DNA of 64,000 nucleotides, taken from the NCBI GenBank assembly GCA_044224315.1, contig JBGAKR010000001.1, positions 310,001 to 374,000 of the forward strand, read 5' to 3'. Within the stretch, counting starts at the first letter, position 1. Every line of letters starts with the position of its first letter. The notes under the pieces were generated by a model. That model did no database searches. It had not been told where the DNA came from and was given only the letters and a program-made list of their open reading frames with translations. This DNA is from JAGXTF01 sp044224315 (GTDB taxonomy: Bacteria > Bacteroidota > Bacteroidia > NS11-12g > UBA955). Below are positions 1 through 8,024 of this stretch, piece by piece. Made by a program: the position numbers and the translations under genes.

Positions 1-1
1 T

Positions 2-247
2 ATTGATTATCAAAGCAGCCTTTATATGAGCCACGAATCGCAGTATATAAATGCCATGAATTCGCATGGAAATAAAACGGTGATGATTGTAGGACATAAT
101 CCATTTGTGGGTGAATTTGCCTTGCAATTTTCGGGCTATAAAATTCACAGTTTCCCCACTTCTTCCATTGCAGTATTTGAGTTTGACTCAATGCCAATAA
201 GCGGCAATTCTAAATGCAAAACATTGTATCTGGGAATGCGAAAATAA
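2..247 (+). CDS. SixA-like histidine phosphatase, C-terminal part
   Basis: The 5' end lies outside the window; the frame is open from base 2. The visible 81 residues contain the segment VIVGHNPFVGEFALQF, whose His is the second catalytic histidine of the phosphoglycerate-mutase-like histidine phosphatases of the SixA (phosphohistidine phosphatase) type. The first RHG motif must be upstream. These enzymes are cytosolic, and SixA removes phosphate from His residues of phosphorelay proteins. Family assignment rests on this one motif and the short C-terminus, so an unrelated phosphoglycerate-mutase-fold phosphatase remains possible. It converges on the next gene across a shared terminator. Confidence 0.7.
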   Translation: MDYQSSLYMSHESQYINAMNSHGNKTVMIVGHNPFVGEFALQFSGYKIHSFPTSSIAVFEFDSMPISGNSKCKTLYLGMRK

Positions 248-270
248 TTAGATTTAATAGTATTTAAATA

Positions 271-302
271 AAAAAAAGCCATCTTTTCAGACGGCTTTTT
301 TT
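271..302. terminator. bidirectional intrinsic terminator
   Basis: An A-tract, a GCC..GGC stem extended by TC/GA pairs around the loop TTTTCA, then a T-tract. The same shape read on either strand serves the convergent SixA-like and FKBP genes. Confidence 0.85.
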
Positions 303-320
303 ATAGATTGTTTTTAAAAT

Positions 321-1070
321 TTATTTCATTGCTGGTGGCATATCACCTGCACCTGCTGGTTTTTCAGCTTCTGGTTTACCTGGTTTTACATTCAAAATTT
401 TGAAAGTAAGAATGGTAATTCCGTATTTGTCAGAAAAACTTTGTGCACTTTGGGCCAGTTCAGGAACCAGATCATTTTGCAGGAATACTTCAAACTCAGC
501 ACCCATGCCGGCTTTTTGGAAAGCTTCTTCCAACTGGGTTAAACCAATCTGTTTCAAAGGATGCTTTCTTGGACCGCCCATTTTAGAACTGTTCATGAGC
601 TCTTTGCCTGCGCTGTTTTTCATAATCATGGTGTACTCTACAGTGTCGTATAACTGAGGAGCAGCGCCATTACCCGGAGTGATTACACGAATTTGTCCGC
701 CGGTTGCCAGGGGTTTAATTCCCGCTTTTTTGGCATTTTCCTGCATCCATTTTTTGCTTTCTTCCTGCAGTACTTTAATTTTTTTAGACTGTTCTTTTAA
801 AACATAGCTGCGTCCAATTTTCTCCATATCTGCTTCACTAACCGCATAACCGCTGTCTTTTTTCAGTTTGTCTTCAATTCCTTTGATTAAAGAACTGTAA
901 TCAATTTTGTCTAAACCCTGTTGTTTCAGGTAGTTTCCTACATTAATTCCCAGTGAATAGCTGAAAGAATCAATGCCTGTTTTAAGGGTTTTGCCCGGAT
1001 TCACCGTGCGGCCGCAAGACGCTGCCAGCATGGCAACAGCTCCGGTAATTACATAAATATATTTTTTCAT
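321..1070 (-). CDS. FKBP-type peptidyl-prolyl isomerase, lipoprotein
   Basis: The protein has 249 residues from the ATG at 1070; the open frame extends to a TTG at 1082, but the ATG directly precedes the signal peptide MKKYIYVITGAVAMLAASC. The C in LAASC is a lipobox, so the mature protein should be anchored in the envelope. A helical dimerisation region like FKBP_N follows (SYSLGINVGNYLKQQGLDKID, residues about 36-115), then an FKBP-like domain (about 120-230) with the DTVEYTM strand and a QLEEAFQKAGMGAEFEVFL stretch. The FKBP pocket is degenerate (no clear VIxGW), so it may act as a chaperone with weak isomerase activity. It ends in a Pro/Gly/Ala-rich tail. It lies 15 bp downstream of the ABC-F gene on the same strand. 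Confidence 0.8.
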   Translation of the reverse strand: MKKYIYVITGAVAMLAASCGRTVNPGKTLKTGIDSFSYSLGINVGNYLKQQGLDKIDYSSLIKGIEDKLKKDSGYAVSEADMEKIGRSYVLKEQSKKIKVLQEESKKWMQENAKKAGIKPLATGGQIRVITPGNGAAPQLYDTVEYTMIMKNSAGKELMNSSKMGGPRKHPLKQIGLTQLEEAFQKAGMGAEFEVFLQNDLVPELAQSAQSFSDKYGITILTFKILNVKPGKPEAEKPAGAGDMPPAMK

Positions 1071-1085
1071 TTTGTGGTTCAATTA

Positions 1086-2717
1086 TTAAGCAGAAGTGCC
1101 GGTTCCGCGATACAATTCTAATCGACGTTCTTTGATAGAAGCATCATCTGCATATTCTTCGTAGGTCATGTATTTATCAATCATGCCATTGGGCGTAATT
1201 TCAATAATACGGTTTGCAATGGTATTAATTACCTCCTGGTCATGAGAGTGGAAAAGCAAAATACCCGCATATTCCTGCAATCCATTGTTGAGGGCCTGAA
1301 TACTTTCCAGATCCAAATGGTTTGTAGGTTCGTCTAACAGCATTACGTTGGGGCTTTGTATCATCATTTTACTGAGCATACAACGCACTTTTTCTCCCCC
1401 ACTCAATACGTTACACATTTTTTGGGTTTCTTCGCCGCTAAACAACATTCTTCCTAAGAAACCGCGAATAAAGGTTTCATCCTTTTCGGTTGAATACTGA
1501 CGCAACCAATCCACCAGATTCATAGGGCTGGTAAAAAAGCTGGAGTTGTCATTGGGCAGATAGGCCATTTTGGTGGTTATACCCCAGTTTACTGAGCCTT
1601 TATCGGGTGTATTTTCGCCCCACAGGGTTTTGAAAAATGTATTTAACGCCAGGGTATTTCTGGAAATAAATGCAATTTTATCGTTCTTGTAAACGGTAAA
1701 ATTAATATTGCCAAAAACCTTTTCTCCATTTACTGAACCTTCCAGATTTTCAACACTCAGAATCTGATCGCCCACCTCACGTTCCTGCCTGAAAATAATG
1801 CCTGGATATTTACGGGTAGAGGGCTGAATTTCTTCAATATCCAATTTATCCAACATTTTCTTACGCGCAGTAGCCTGTCGACTTTTGGCCACGTTGGCAC
1901 TGAAACGCGCAATAAATTCCAACAATTCTTTCTTTTTCTCTTCGGCTTTTTTGTTCTGATCGCCGCGCTGCCTGAGTGCCAACTGCGAACTTTGGTACCA
2001 GAAAGTATAGCTACCGGAGAATATTTTAATGTGGCCAAAATCGATGTCGCACACATGGGTACAAACATTGTCCAAAAAGTGCCTGTCATGACTCACCACC
2101 AGCACTGTATTTTCAAATCCAGCCAGGAAATCTTCCAGCCAGCGGATGGTTTCTACGTCCAGGTCATTGGTAGGTTCATCCATCAGCAATACATCCGGGT
2201 TTCCAAACAAGCACTGGGCAAGCAGCACACGTACTTTTTGGTTACCGCTGAGGTCTTTTACAAGTTTTTCGTGTTCGCTTTCGGCAATACCCAGGTTGCT
2301 GAGTATGGTTGCCGCATCGCTTTCTGCATTCCAGCCATCCAGTTCTGCAAATTCACCTTCAAGTTCACTGGCACGCATGCCGTCTTCATCATTAAAATCG
2401 GGTTTGGCATACAGGGCATCTTTTTCTTCCATAATGCTCCACAATTTTTGGTGACCGCGCAGCACCGTTTGCAGCACAGTAAACTCATCAAAAGCGAAGT
2501 GATTCTGGCTCAGAACCGCCATGCGTTTGCCCGGCTCCATGTCTACCGAACCTGTGTTGGGCTCAATTTCACCCGAAATAATTTTTAAAAATGTAGATTT
2601 ACCTGCACCGTTAGCGCCGATAATTCCATAGCAATTTCCGGGGGTAAATTTTAGATTTACTTCCTCGAATAAAACGCGTTTGCCATAACGCAGCGAAACA
2701 TTGGATACCGTAAGCAT
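1086..2717 (-). CDS. ABC-F family ATPase (ribosome-associated)
   Basis: Starting at the ATG for MLTVSNVSLRYG gives 543 residues with two ABC cassettes and no membrane domain, the ABC-F layout (YbiT/EttA-like translation factors or ribosome-protection proteins). Cassette 1 has Walker A GANGAGKST, signature LSGNQ and Walker B LLMDEPTNDLD. Cassette 2 has signature LSGGE and Walker B MLLDEPTNHLD, but its Walker A is degenerate: the region FISRNTLALNTFFKTL lacks the GxxGxGKS/T pattern. A charged linker (about residues 240-300, rich in KKAEEKKKELL) is the P-site tRNA-interacting motif region. The longer frame up to 2828 would add 37 residues over the divergent promoter region and is unlikely. Function is inferred from family; antibiotic resistance cannot be claimed. 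Confidence 0.9.
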   Translation of the reverse strand: MLTVSNVSLRYGKRVLFEEVNLKFTPGNCYGIIGANGAGKSTFLKIISGEIEPNTGSVDMEPGKRMAVLSQNHFAFDEFTVLQTVLRGHQKLWSIMEEKDALYAKPDFNDEDGMRASELEGEFAELDGWNAESDAATILSNLGIAESEHEKLVKDLSGNQKVRVLLAQCLFGNPDVLLMDEPTNDLDVETIRWLEDFLAGFENTVLVVSHDRHFLDNVCTHVCDIDFGHIKIFSGSYTFWYQSSQLALRQRGDQNKKAEEKKKELLEFIARFSANVAKSRQATARKKMLDKLDIEEIQPSTRKYPGIIFRQEREVGDQILSVENLEGSVNGEKVFGNINFTVYKNDKIAFISRNTLALNTFFKTLWGENTPDKGSVNWGITTKMAYLPNDNSSFFTSPMNLVDWLRQYSTEKDETFIRGFLGRMLFSGEETQKMCNVLSGGEKVRCMLSKMMIQSPNVMLLDEPTNHLDLESIQALNNGLQEYAGILLFHSHDQEVINTIANRIIEITPNGMIDKYMTYEEYADDASIKERRLELYRGTGTSA

Positions 2718-2821
2718 GAAAGGGGGCGCGAAATTAATGCCAAACGGGCATTTAATCAAGTAAAATATAAACTGAATTTTGTAAATGGGGTGCTGGTTTT
2801 TTACGAACTTTGCGGGTACAT

Positions 2822-4114
2822 ATGACAAACCTTCCGGATCTCGGAGTTCCTGCCACTGAAAATCCCCGCGTTGTGATTGTTGGCGGCGGGTTTGGTGGTT
2901 TACAGGCAGCCCGCAAATTGCGCAATAAAAATGTACAGGTGGTGCTCATCGATAAAAACAATTATCACCAGTTTCAACCGCTTTTTTACCAGGTGGCTAT
3001 GTGCGGTATAGAGCCTGCCAACATCGTTTTTCCGCTCCGAAAGGTTTTTCAAAAGGCAAAAAATATTCATGTGCGAACCACCACCGTTTTGGAGGTTAAA
3101 GACGCTGAAAATATGCTGGTAACCGAAGCCGGCAGCATTCACTACGACCATCTAGTACTGGCCATGGGAGCGGGAAACAACTTCTTTGGCAACAAGGCTA
3201 TGGAAGAAAATGCAGTGAGTATGAAATCGGTGAGCGAATCGTTAAATCTACGCAACCAGGTATTGCAGATGCTTGAGGACGCAGCCAATGGCAACTGTAA
3301 GCCCGAAGATTTGAGCATTTGTGTAATTGGCGGTGGGCCTACAGGTGTGGAACTCAGCGGGGCATTGGCAGAGATGCGCAAACATGTTTTTCCTCGTGAT
3401 TATCCGGGCATAGATTTTACCAAAATGCGCATTGTGTTGATGGAAGGCTCAAATAAATTGATAGCTGCCATGAATGAGAAAAGCAGCCAAAGGGCATTGG
3501 ATTATCTTAAAAAACTGGGCGTAGATGTGGTTACCGGTGCCAAAGTAAAAAATTACAACAATCAGGTATTGAGTCTGGAGGATGGCTCGGAGCACAACTT
3601 TGCCATGGTAATCTGGGCTGCTGGTGTGAAAGCCAATCCCATAGCGGGAATTCCGGCCGAAAGTATTTTACCCAATGGACGTATAAAAACAAACGGACAG
3701 CTGCGGGTTGCAGGCACCCAAAATGTGTATTGCATTGGAGATCAGGCATTGGTAGAGGATGCCATGTGGCCCAAAGGGCATCCACAGGTAGCCCAACCCG
3801 CCATTCAGCAGGGGGCATTGTTTGCCAAAAATTTATTAGGCACGCAAAAAGGCAAACCCGCCGTCAATTTTACCTACAAAGACCTGGGTAGCATGGCCAC
3901 CGTTGGTCGCAATTTGGCCGTAGCCGAACTAAAAGGACTGAAACTGGGTGGATTTTTTGCCTGGGCCATTTGGATGGCTGTGCATTTAATGTCGATTGTT
4001 GGGGTAAAAAATCGTCTTTTCATTTTTATCAACTGGCTGTGGAGCTATATCACGTATGATCAAAGCCTGAGGCTGTTGATTAAACCGTACTCGAGGCGAC
4101 AGCCGAATGTTTAA
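2822..4114 (+). CDS. ndh: type II NADH:quinone oxidoreductase (NDH-2)
   Basis: 430 residues from the ATG at 2822 (an in-frame TTG lies at 2810). The FAD-binding Rossmann motif VVIVGGGFGGLQAARKL is at about residues 18-34 and the NADH-binding motif CVIGGGPTGVELSGALAE at about 165-182. The FAD-closing region NVYCIGDQAL is near 305, and a hydrophobic C-terminal segment (FFAWAIWMAVHLMSIVGVKNRLFIFINWLW) anchors it to the membrane surface. The enzyme oxidises NADH and reduces menaquinone without proton pumping. It is divergent from the ABC-F gene. The sequence GAACTTTG at 2805-2812 is one base from a Bacteroidota -7 element, but no well-spaced -33 element is obvious. Confidence 0.92.
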   Translation: MTNLPDLGVPATENPRVVIVGGGFGGLQAARKLRNKNVQVVLIDKNNYHQFQPLFYQVAMCGIEPANIVFPLRKVFQKAKNIHVRTTTVLEVKDAENMLVTEAGSIHYDHLVLAMGAGNNFFGNKAMEENAVSMKSVSESLNLRNQVLQMLEDAANGNCKPEDLSICVIGGGPTGVELSGALAEMRKHVFPRDYPGIDFTKMRIVLMEGSNKLIAAMNEKSSQRALDYLKKLGVDVVTGAKVKNYNNQVLSLEDGSEHNFAMVIWAAGVKANPIAGIPAESILPNGRIKTNGQLRVAGTQNVYCIGDQALVEDAMWPKGHPQVAQPAIQQGALFAKNLLGTQKGKPAVNFTYKDLGSMATVGRNLAVAELKGLKLGGFFAWAIWMAVHLMSIVGVKNRLFIFINWLWSYITYDQSLRLLIKPYSRRQPNV

Positions 4115-4496
4115 TGATTAGTGTTTAATGTTTAATGAAGGACGCGGAGAAATGAAGGTTTAAGGCTTGCCCGACCAAATTGGGCGGGGTTATGGGGTAA
4201 GGGGTAAGTTGGATGTGGACAGCCGAAATTAATGTTTAATGGTTAATGTTTAGTGTTTAACGAAGGACGCCGAGAAATGAAGGTTTAAGGACGAAGGTTT
4301 AAGGACGAAGGTTTAAGTCAGTTCTTGCTAAGTAAAGAGAATAGGCAGAAAAAGAGGCAAAAAAGGGCAACCAAGTCTCGTTAAACCCGCCTCAGAAGCA
4401 GTCGGGCAAGCCTTAATCATTAAACACTAAACCTTGGCTCTTTGATTTTGCATTTATAATTTGCTGTTCATTGCACAGTGCACGTTGCACTTTGAA
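4115..4496. repeat. intergenic stretch made of short dispersed repeat words
   Basis: No gene is visible. The stretch is a mosaic of recurring words: TTTAATGTTTAATG, GAAATGAAGGTTTAAGG (4151ff and 4274ff, then shortened tandem copies), and CTTGCCCGACC-AAATTGGGCGGG at about 4166-4190, which can form a GCCC/GGGC hairpin. The same words recur at 5085-5345, 7600-7780 and 10850-11085, always between genes. Confidence 0.7.
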
Positions 4497-5084
4497 CTAA
4501 GCTGTCTCCCTTTCCCACACAAACCTATAAGGCCACAGTGCATGATCTTCGGCATAATCCACGCCTATTCTTGGGGTAGTTTTAATTTCTTTTTCGGGTA
4601 CAATAATTTTGCGATCTTCGATATAAATTAAATCTGATTCAGTTAAATCTATTGCGTTTAATTTTCTGGTTATCCCCAGGCATTTACTCACATTCCCCGG
4701 TCCTATTCCGGATTTTTTATTCCACCTATTTTCTTTTCGCAATTGCATAAATTCAATTCCTTCCAAAGGGATAATTCCACGTATCAAAACTGCATGGGGC
4801 GTCCCCTCGTTGTGGGTAACAACATTAAATAATTCATGAATTCCATAGCATAAATATACATAGGCAAATCCGCCTTCCATATACATGGTTTCTGTGCGCT
4901 CCGTGCGTCGTCCGCCATAGGCATGACTGGCCTTGTCCACTATACCTTCATAGGCTTCCGTTTCACAAATAATTCCCGAAGTTTTAACCCCCTCTATATT
5001 TGTAACCAATACTTTTCCCAGTAATTGTTTGGCAATTTCAACCACATTTTTTTGACAGTAAAAAGCCTTTTTCAACCTTGCCAT
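4497..5084 (-). CDS. 3-methyladenine (alkyladenine) DNA glycosylase
   Basis: 195 residues, the usual length of bacterial Aag/MPG proteins. Recognisable landmarks are LLGKVLV near the start, the catalytic region ICETEAYEGIVDKASHAYGGRRTERTE (the first Glu of ETEAY corresponds to the water-activating Glu of the family), YVYLCYGIHELFNVV (the conserved base-binding strand with the intercalating Tyr region) and GPGNVSKCLGI. The enzyme excises alkylated purines in base excision repair and acts alone in the cytosol. It is a single-gene unit; its 3' side abuts the repeat mosaic. Confidence 0.93.
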   Translation of the reverse strand: MARLKKAFYCQKNVVEIAKQLLGKVLVTNIEGVKTSGIICETEAYEGIVDKASHAYGGRRTERTETMYMEGGFAYVYLCYGIHELFNVVTHNEGTPHAVLIRGIIPLEGIEFMQLRKENRWNKKSGIGPGNVSKCLGITRKLNAIDLTESDLIYIEDRKIIVPEKEIKTTPRIGVDYAEDHALWPYRFVWERETA

Positions 5085-5190
5085 TTGAACAGACGAAATT
5101 AATGATTAATGTTTAACGGAGGGAGTAGGGGGCAGTGGAGGCGGCAGACGAAAATTGTTTATTTAATTTCGTAACAGAAGGAAGCATGGC

Positions 5191-5293
5191 CCGCCCATTG
5201 CAAATTCGCGGAGGCTGTTCGATTTTGCATTTTGCAATTTGCGCTTTGCTCCGCCCATTGCAAATGTTGCGGAGGCTGTTCGATTTTGCATTC
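5191..5293. repeat. tandem duplication of a ~41-bp intergenic unit
   Basis: The unit beginning CCGCCCATTGCAAAT and ending GCTGTTCGATTTTGCATT occurs at 5191-5232 and again at 5251-5293, 60 bases apart, differing by a few bases. It lies in a non-coding stretch (5085-5349) upstream of the BadF-type kinase, and the same stretch includes a hairpin of the GCCCCG..CGGGC type near 5305-5325. Confidence 0.75.
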
Positions 5294-5349
5294 TACATTT
5301 TCCCCGCCCCGTTCAAGTTCGGGCAAGCATTTTGCATTAACTTCGCCGC

Positions 5350-6189
5350 ATGCTATTAATTGCCGACAGCGGAAGCACCAAATGCGATTGGGTATTTGCC
5401 AATGCAGGAGAAAAACACAGCTATTATACCATGGGATTCAATCCCTTTTTTCATGATACTGAAAAAATTGCCAATGAAATTCGCAAAAATGACGGGCTGG
5501 TGAATATTGCTTCCTTGGTAAAAAAACTCCATTATTACGGAGCCAGTGTGAGCAGTGCGGATAGGGAAGCCATTGTAAAAAACGCATTGCAACAGGTTTT
5601 TACGAATGCTGAAATTACGGTAGACCATGACATGATTGGCTCGGTATATGCCACCTGTGGAGCCGAACCGGGCATTGCCTGCATTATAGGAACGGGTAGT
5701 AATAGTTGCTATTTTGATGGTCAAAATATTTCAGAAAAAGTACCCGCTTTGGGCTACATTCTAGGCGATGAAGGCAGCGGCACTTGGCTAGGCAAAAGAT
5801 TATTGCGCGACTTTTTGTATCACGATTTACCTCATGATTTAGAAGCAGAATTACTGCAAACGGGAATTCACAAGGAAGATATTTTTAATCATATTTATAA
5901 AATGCCCAATGTGAATGTTTACCTGGCTTCATTTGCCAAATTTTTAGGACCCCGACAACATTATCCCTATGTAAAAGAAATAATACGCGAAGGATTTGAA
6001 GCATTTATAAAAGTGCATGTATGCAAATTTGATAATTATGCCCAATTGCCCGTGCATTTTGTAGGCAGTGTAGCTTACTTCTCACGCGATATTTTATTGG
6101 AAGTTTGCGAAGAATATGGTTTGGCCACAGGTATCATTACCAATGAACCCATCCATGGTTTGGTGCAATATCATTTGCAGCATTCCTGA
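5350..6189 (+). CDS. BadF/BadG-family ATPase, N-acetylglucosamine kinase-like
   Basis: 279 residues. The N-terminal MLLIADSGSTKCDWVF is the phosphate-1 (DxGxTK) motif of the ASKHA fold. CIIGTGSNSCYFDG matches the phosphate-2 region, and GYILGDEGSGTWLGKRLLRDFL is the strongly conserved GD-x-GSG motif of N-acetylglucosamine kinases and BadF-type proteins. HFVGSVAYF near the C-terminus is the adenosine-binding region. It therefore most likely phosphorylates an amino sugar, for example GlcNAc recovered from cell-wall turnover. Many Bacteroidota carry this short single-copy form. Substrate specificity is inferred. Confidence 0.85.
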   Translation: MLLIADSGSTKCDWVFANAGEKHSYYTMGFNPFFHDTEKIANEIRKNDGLVNIASLVKKLHYYGASVSSADREAIVKNALQQVFTNAEITVDHDMIGSVYATCGAEPGIACIIGTGSNSCYFDGQNISEKVPALGYILGDEGSGTWLGKRLLRDFLYHDLPHDLEAELLQTGIHKEDIFNHIYKMPNVNVYLASFAKFLGPRQHYPYVKEIIREGFEAFIKVHVCKFDNYAQLPVHFVGSVAYFSRDILLEVCEEYGLATGIITNEPIHGLVQYHLQHS

Positions 6190-6404
6190 TTTTATTCTAC
6201 TAATAATATTAATTACTAATTTTTTATCGGATAAATACATCCGTTAATCGGGTATTTGGTTCTTTCCTGAAAACCCACAAACCCTTATTGGAAAAGGGTT
6301 GTAAGACCTCTGTTTTAATCCCCCTCATTTTCTATTTTGAAATTCGGTTACAATATTTCTTTTAGACGTTTGTCTTCCCTAATACAAACTAAAACGTAAA
6401 TAAA

Positions 6405-6722
6405 ATGAAATATCCTGTATTAAAATCGATTGGCGCCGGCATACTCATAGGTATTGCTTTGTTCGCCTTTCCACTTACCATTCGCATCATTGGTGCGGTA
6501 GTATTTATTGGCTTTCTGGTGCGCCTTATCCGCGGTCCACGCTGGCACAAATACCATCACATGCACATGGCCTGGGCCCATTCGGGCGGACCCATGCCAC
6601 TGTATTTTGCCAAAATGAGTGAGGAAGATCGCAATGCTTTTATGCAAAAAATGCGCAGCCGCGGTTGCTACCATTATGCCGAAACTGTTGAAGAAAAAGA
6701 AGAAAAAACAACTGAAAAATAA
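6405..6722 (+). CDS. small membrane protein with His-rich segment
   Basis: 105 residues. Two hydrophobic segments (about 6-22 and 25-41: IGAGILIGIALFAFPL and IRIIGAVVFIGFLVRL) are followed by a histidine-rich stretch (WHKYHHMHMAWAH) and a charged Lys/Glu tail. The family is not recognised. Closely spaced His and Met after the membrane segments suggest metal binding (Cu, Ni or Zn), which is inference. It is followed 3 bp later by a second His-rich small gene and then by an ECF sigma factor, so it may belong to a metal or envelope stress unit. Confidence 0.7.
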   Translation: MKYPVLKSIGAGILIGIALFAFPLTIRIIGAVVFIGFLVRLIRGPRWHKYHHMHMAWAHSGGPMPLYFAKMSEEDRNAFMQKMRSRGCYHYAETVEEKEEKTTEK

Positions 6723-6725
6723 AAT

Positions 6726-6947
6726 ATGAAACGTTCATCAAGAATCTGGATTGGCGGTATAACCGCGGTGGCCACATTTTCTCTGTTGGTAGCATTTGTG
6801 GGCATGAAACACCGTCACCATGGCATGCATTACCGACAGCATTGTATGGAACAGTGCGACCACCAAAAAGGGGAAGTCAAACCCGGTGCTGACAGCAAAC
6901 CGCCGGCGGCAACAGCCCCTGCGGAAAAGTCAGACACCGTCCACTAA
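6726..6947 (+). CDS. small His-rich exported protein
   Basis: 73 residues with an N-terminal hydrophobic segment (IWIGGITAVATFSLLVAFVGM) and then a cluster HRHHGMHYRQHCMEQCDHQ containing six His, two Cys and two Met, and a Pro/Ala-rich tail. It is probably a membrane-tethered periplasmic metal-binding or metal-sensing peptide; no known family is recognised. It starts 3 bp after the preceding gene, and a strong terminator follows. Confidence 0.65.
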   Translation: MKRSSRIWIGGITAVATFSLLVAFVGMKHRHHGMHYRQHCMEQCDHQKGEVKPGADSKPPAATAPAEKSDTVH

Positions 6948-6963
6948 TGTCATTCACCTACCG

Positions 6964-6996
6964 AAAGCAGTTCATTTACCGAACTGCTTTCTTTTT
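6964..6996 (+). terminator. intrinsic terminator after the His-rich pair
   Basis: A perfect 10-bp stem AAAGCAGTTC / GAACTGCTTT with a 7-nt loop is followed by CTTTTT. It separates the His-rich gene pair from the sigma factor gene 34 bp further on, so the latter probably has its own promoter or is reached by readthrough. Confidence 0.85.
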
Positions 6997-7029
6997 GCTT
7001 ATAAATGCTCCTGAAATTTGTATTACAAA

Positions 7030-7602
7030 ATGCAAACAAGTATAACTTTAAATCAGCGCGACCATCAGATTTCAAGCTGGTTTGCCGAACATAGCAACCG
7101 ATTATTGGGTTATATTAAATCTAAAATAAACGACCGTAATGAGGCTGAGGATATTGCCCAGGAAATTTGGTACCAACTAACCCTGCAACAGGATTTAGAC
7201 AATATCGGGCAAATCGGTAGCTGGTTGTTTTCCGCAGCTAAAAACCGGGTGGTAAATTTTTATAAAAAGAAAAAAAATATTCCATTCAGTAAACTCGAAA
7301 ATGCAGACACAAATTCGGGTATGGATGAAAACGAAAACAAAGCCGTTCACGAAGCATTATTTGACCAATGGATGGCCGATAATATAAGCAGCGAAATGCT
7401 GGACTCAGGCGAATTCTGGACCCTTTTAGACAAGGCTCTGGGTAAGCTACCTGCAGAGCAAAGAGAGGTATTTATTGCCCACGAAATAGAGGATTTGTCT
7501 TTTAAAGAAATTAGTGAAAAAACGGGGGTATCGGTTAATACTTTACTTGCAAGGAAAAGGTATGCGGTTTTGAGGTTGAGGGAGATGTTTTTCAGGGAAT
7601 AG
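7030..7602 (+). CDS. ECF-type RNA polymerase sigma factor
   Basis: 190 residues from the ATG at 7030 (an in-frame TTG occurs at 7018). Region 2 is seen as LLGYIKSKINDRNEAEDIAQEIWYQL followed by IGSWLFSAAKNRVVNFYKKKK, and region 4 as ALGKLPAEQREVFIAHEIEDLSFKEISEKTGVSVNTLLARKRYAVLRLR, a helix-turn-helix for the -35 element. No anti-sigma gene lies downstream. The preceding small His-rich membrane proteins are candidates for the partner or regulon, by analogy with metal-responsive ECF systems; this is inference. Confidence 0.88.
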   Translation: MQTSITLNQRDHQISSWFAEHSNRLLGYIKSKINDRNEAEDIAQEIWYQLTLQQDLDNIGQIGSWLFSAAKNRVVNFYKKKKNIPFSKLENADTNSGMDENENKAVHEALFDQWMADNISSEMLDSGEFWTLLDKALGKLPAEQREVFIAHEIEDLSFKEISEKTGVSVNTLLARKRYAVLRLREMFFRE

Positions 7603-7827
7603 GGAATAGGGAATAGGGAGTAGTGGTCGCGGAGAAATAGAGGTTTAAGGCTTGCCCAACCAAATTGGGCGGGAGTATGGGGTAAGGTTTAAGTTGGAGG
7701 TGACAGTTTAATGTTTAATGTATAATATTGTAGCAAGAGGGAGCGGGGAGTAGTGGTCGCGGACAGGGGTTTATTCCCTGTTTTAATATATTAACCCCTG
7801 GATTCGACATTTATAAATATTTATAAT
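7603..7827. repeat. intergenic repeat mosaic, second major copy
   Basis: It contains GGAATAGGGAATAGGGA tandem words, then a segment that matches 4140-4215 closely (GCGGAGAAATAGAGGTTTAAGG, CTTGCCCAACC-AAATTGGGCGGG, TATGGGGTAAG, TAAGTTGGA, TTTAATGTTTAATG). No coding frame is supported. Confidence 0.65.
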
Positions 7828-7857
7828 TAAAAAAAGCCACTTGCGCGGCTTTTTTTA
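7828..7857. terminator. bidirectional intrinsic terminator
   Basis: AAAAAAAGCC..GGCTTTTTTT with the loop ACTTGCGC. It lies between the converging sigma factor gene and the histidine kinase gene. Nothing else is seen in 7858-8024. Confidence 0.8.
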
Positions 7858-8024
7858 AGGGGTGCGATTTAAATATTCATCAATATCATTTGCTGCGTGT
7901 AGTGCGCTTTCCAGGCATTTTATTCATGTATATTTTGAAATATTTAACATTCAAATTTAAACCTTGCTAACTGGCTTAAAATAAAAATGTTGTGATTGAC
8001 TCTTTAATGTATGAGTTTGACAAC

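Noticed and set aside
1992..2588. 198-codon open frame on the plus strand
   Set aside because: It lies entirely antisense to the ABC-F gene, which has full motifs. It is a shadow frame.
6279..6300. AACCCTT..AAGGGTT hairpin after the BadF-type kinase as a terminator
   Set aside because: No T-tract follows on the plus strand, so I did not list it.
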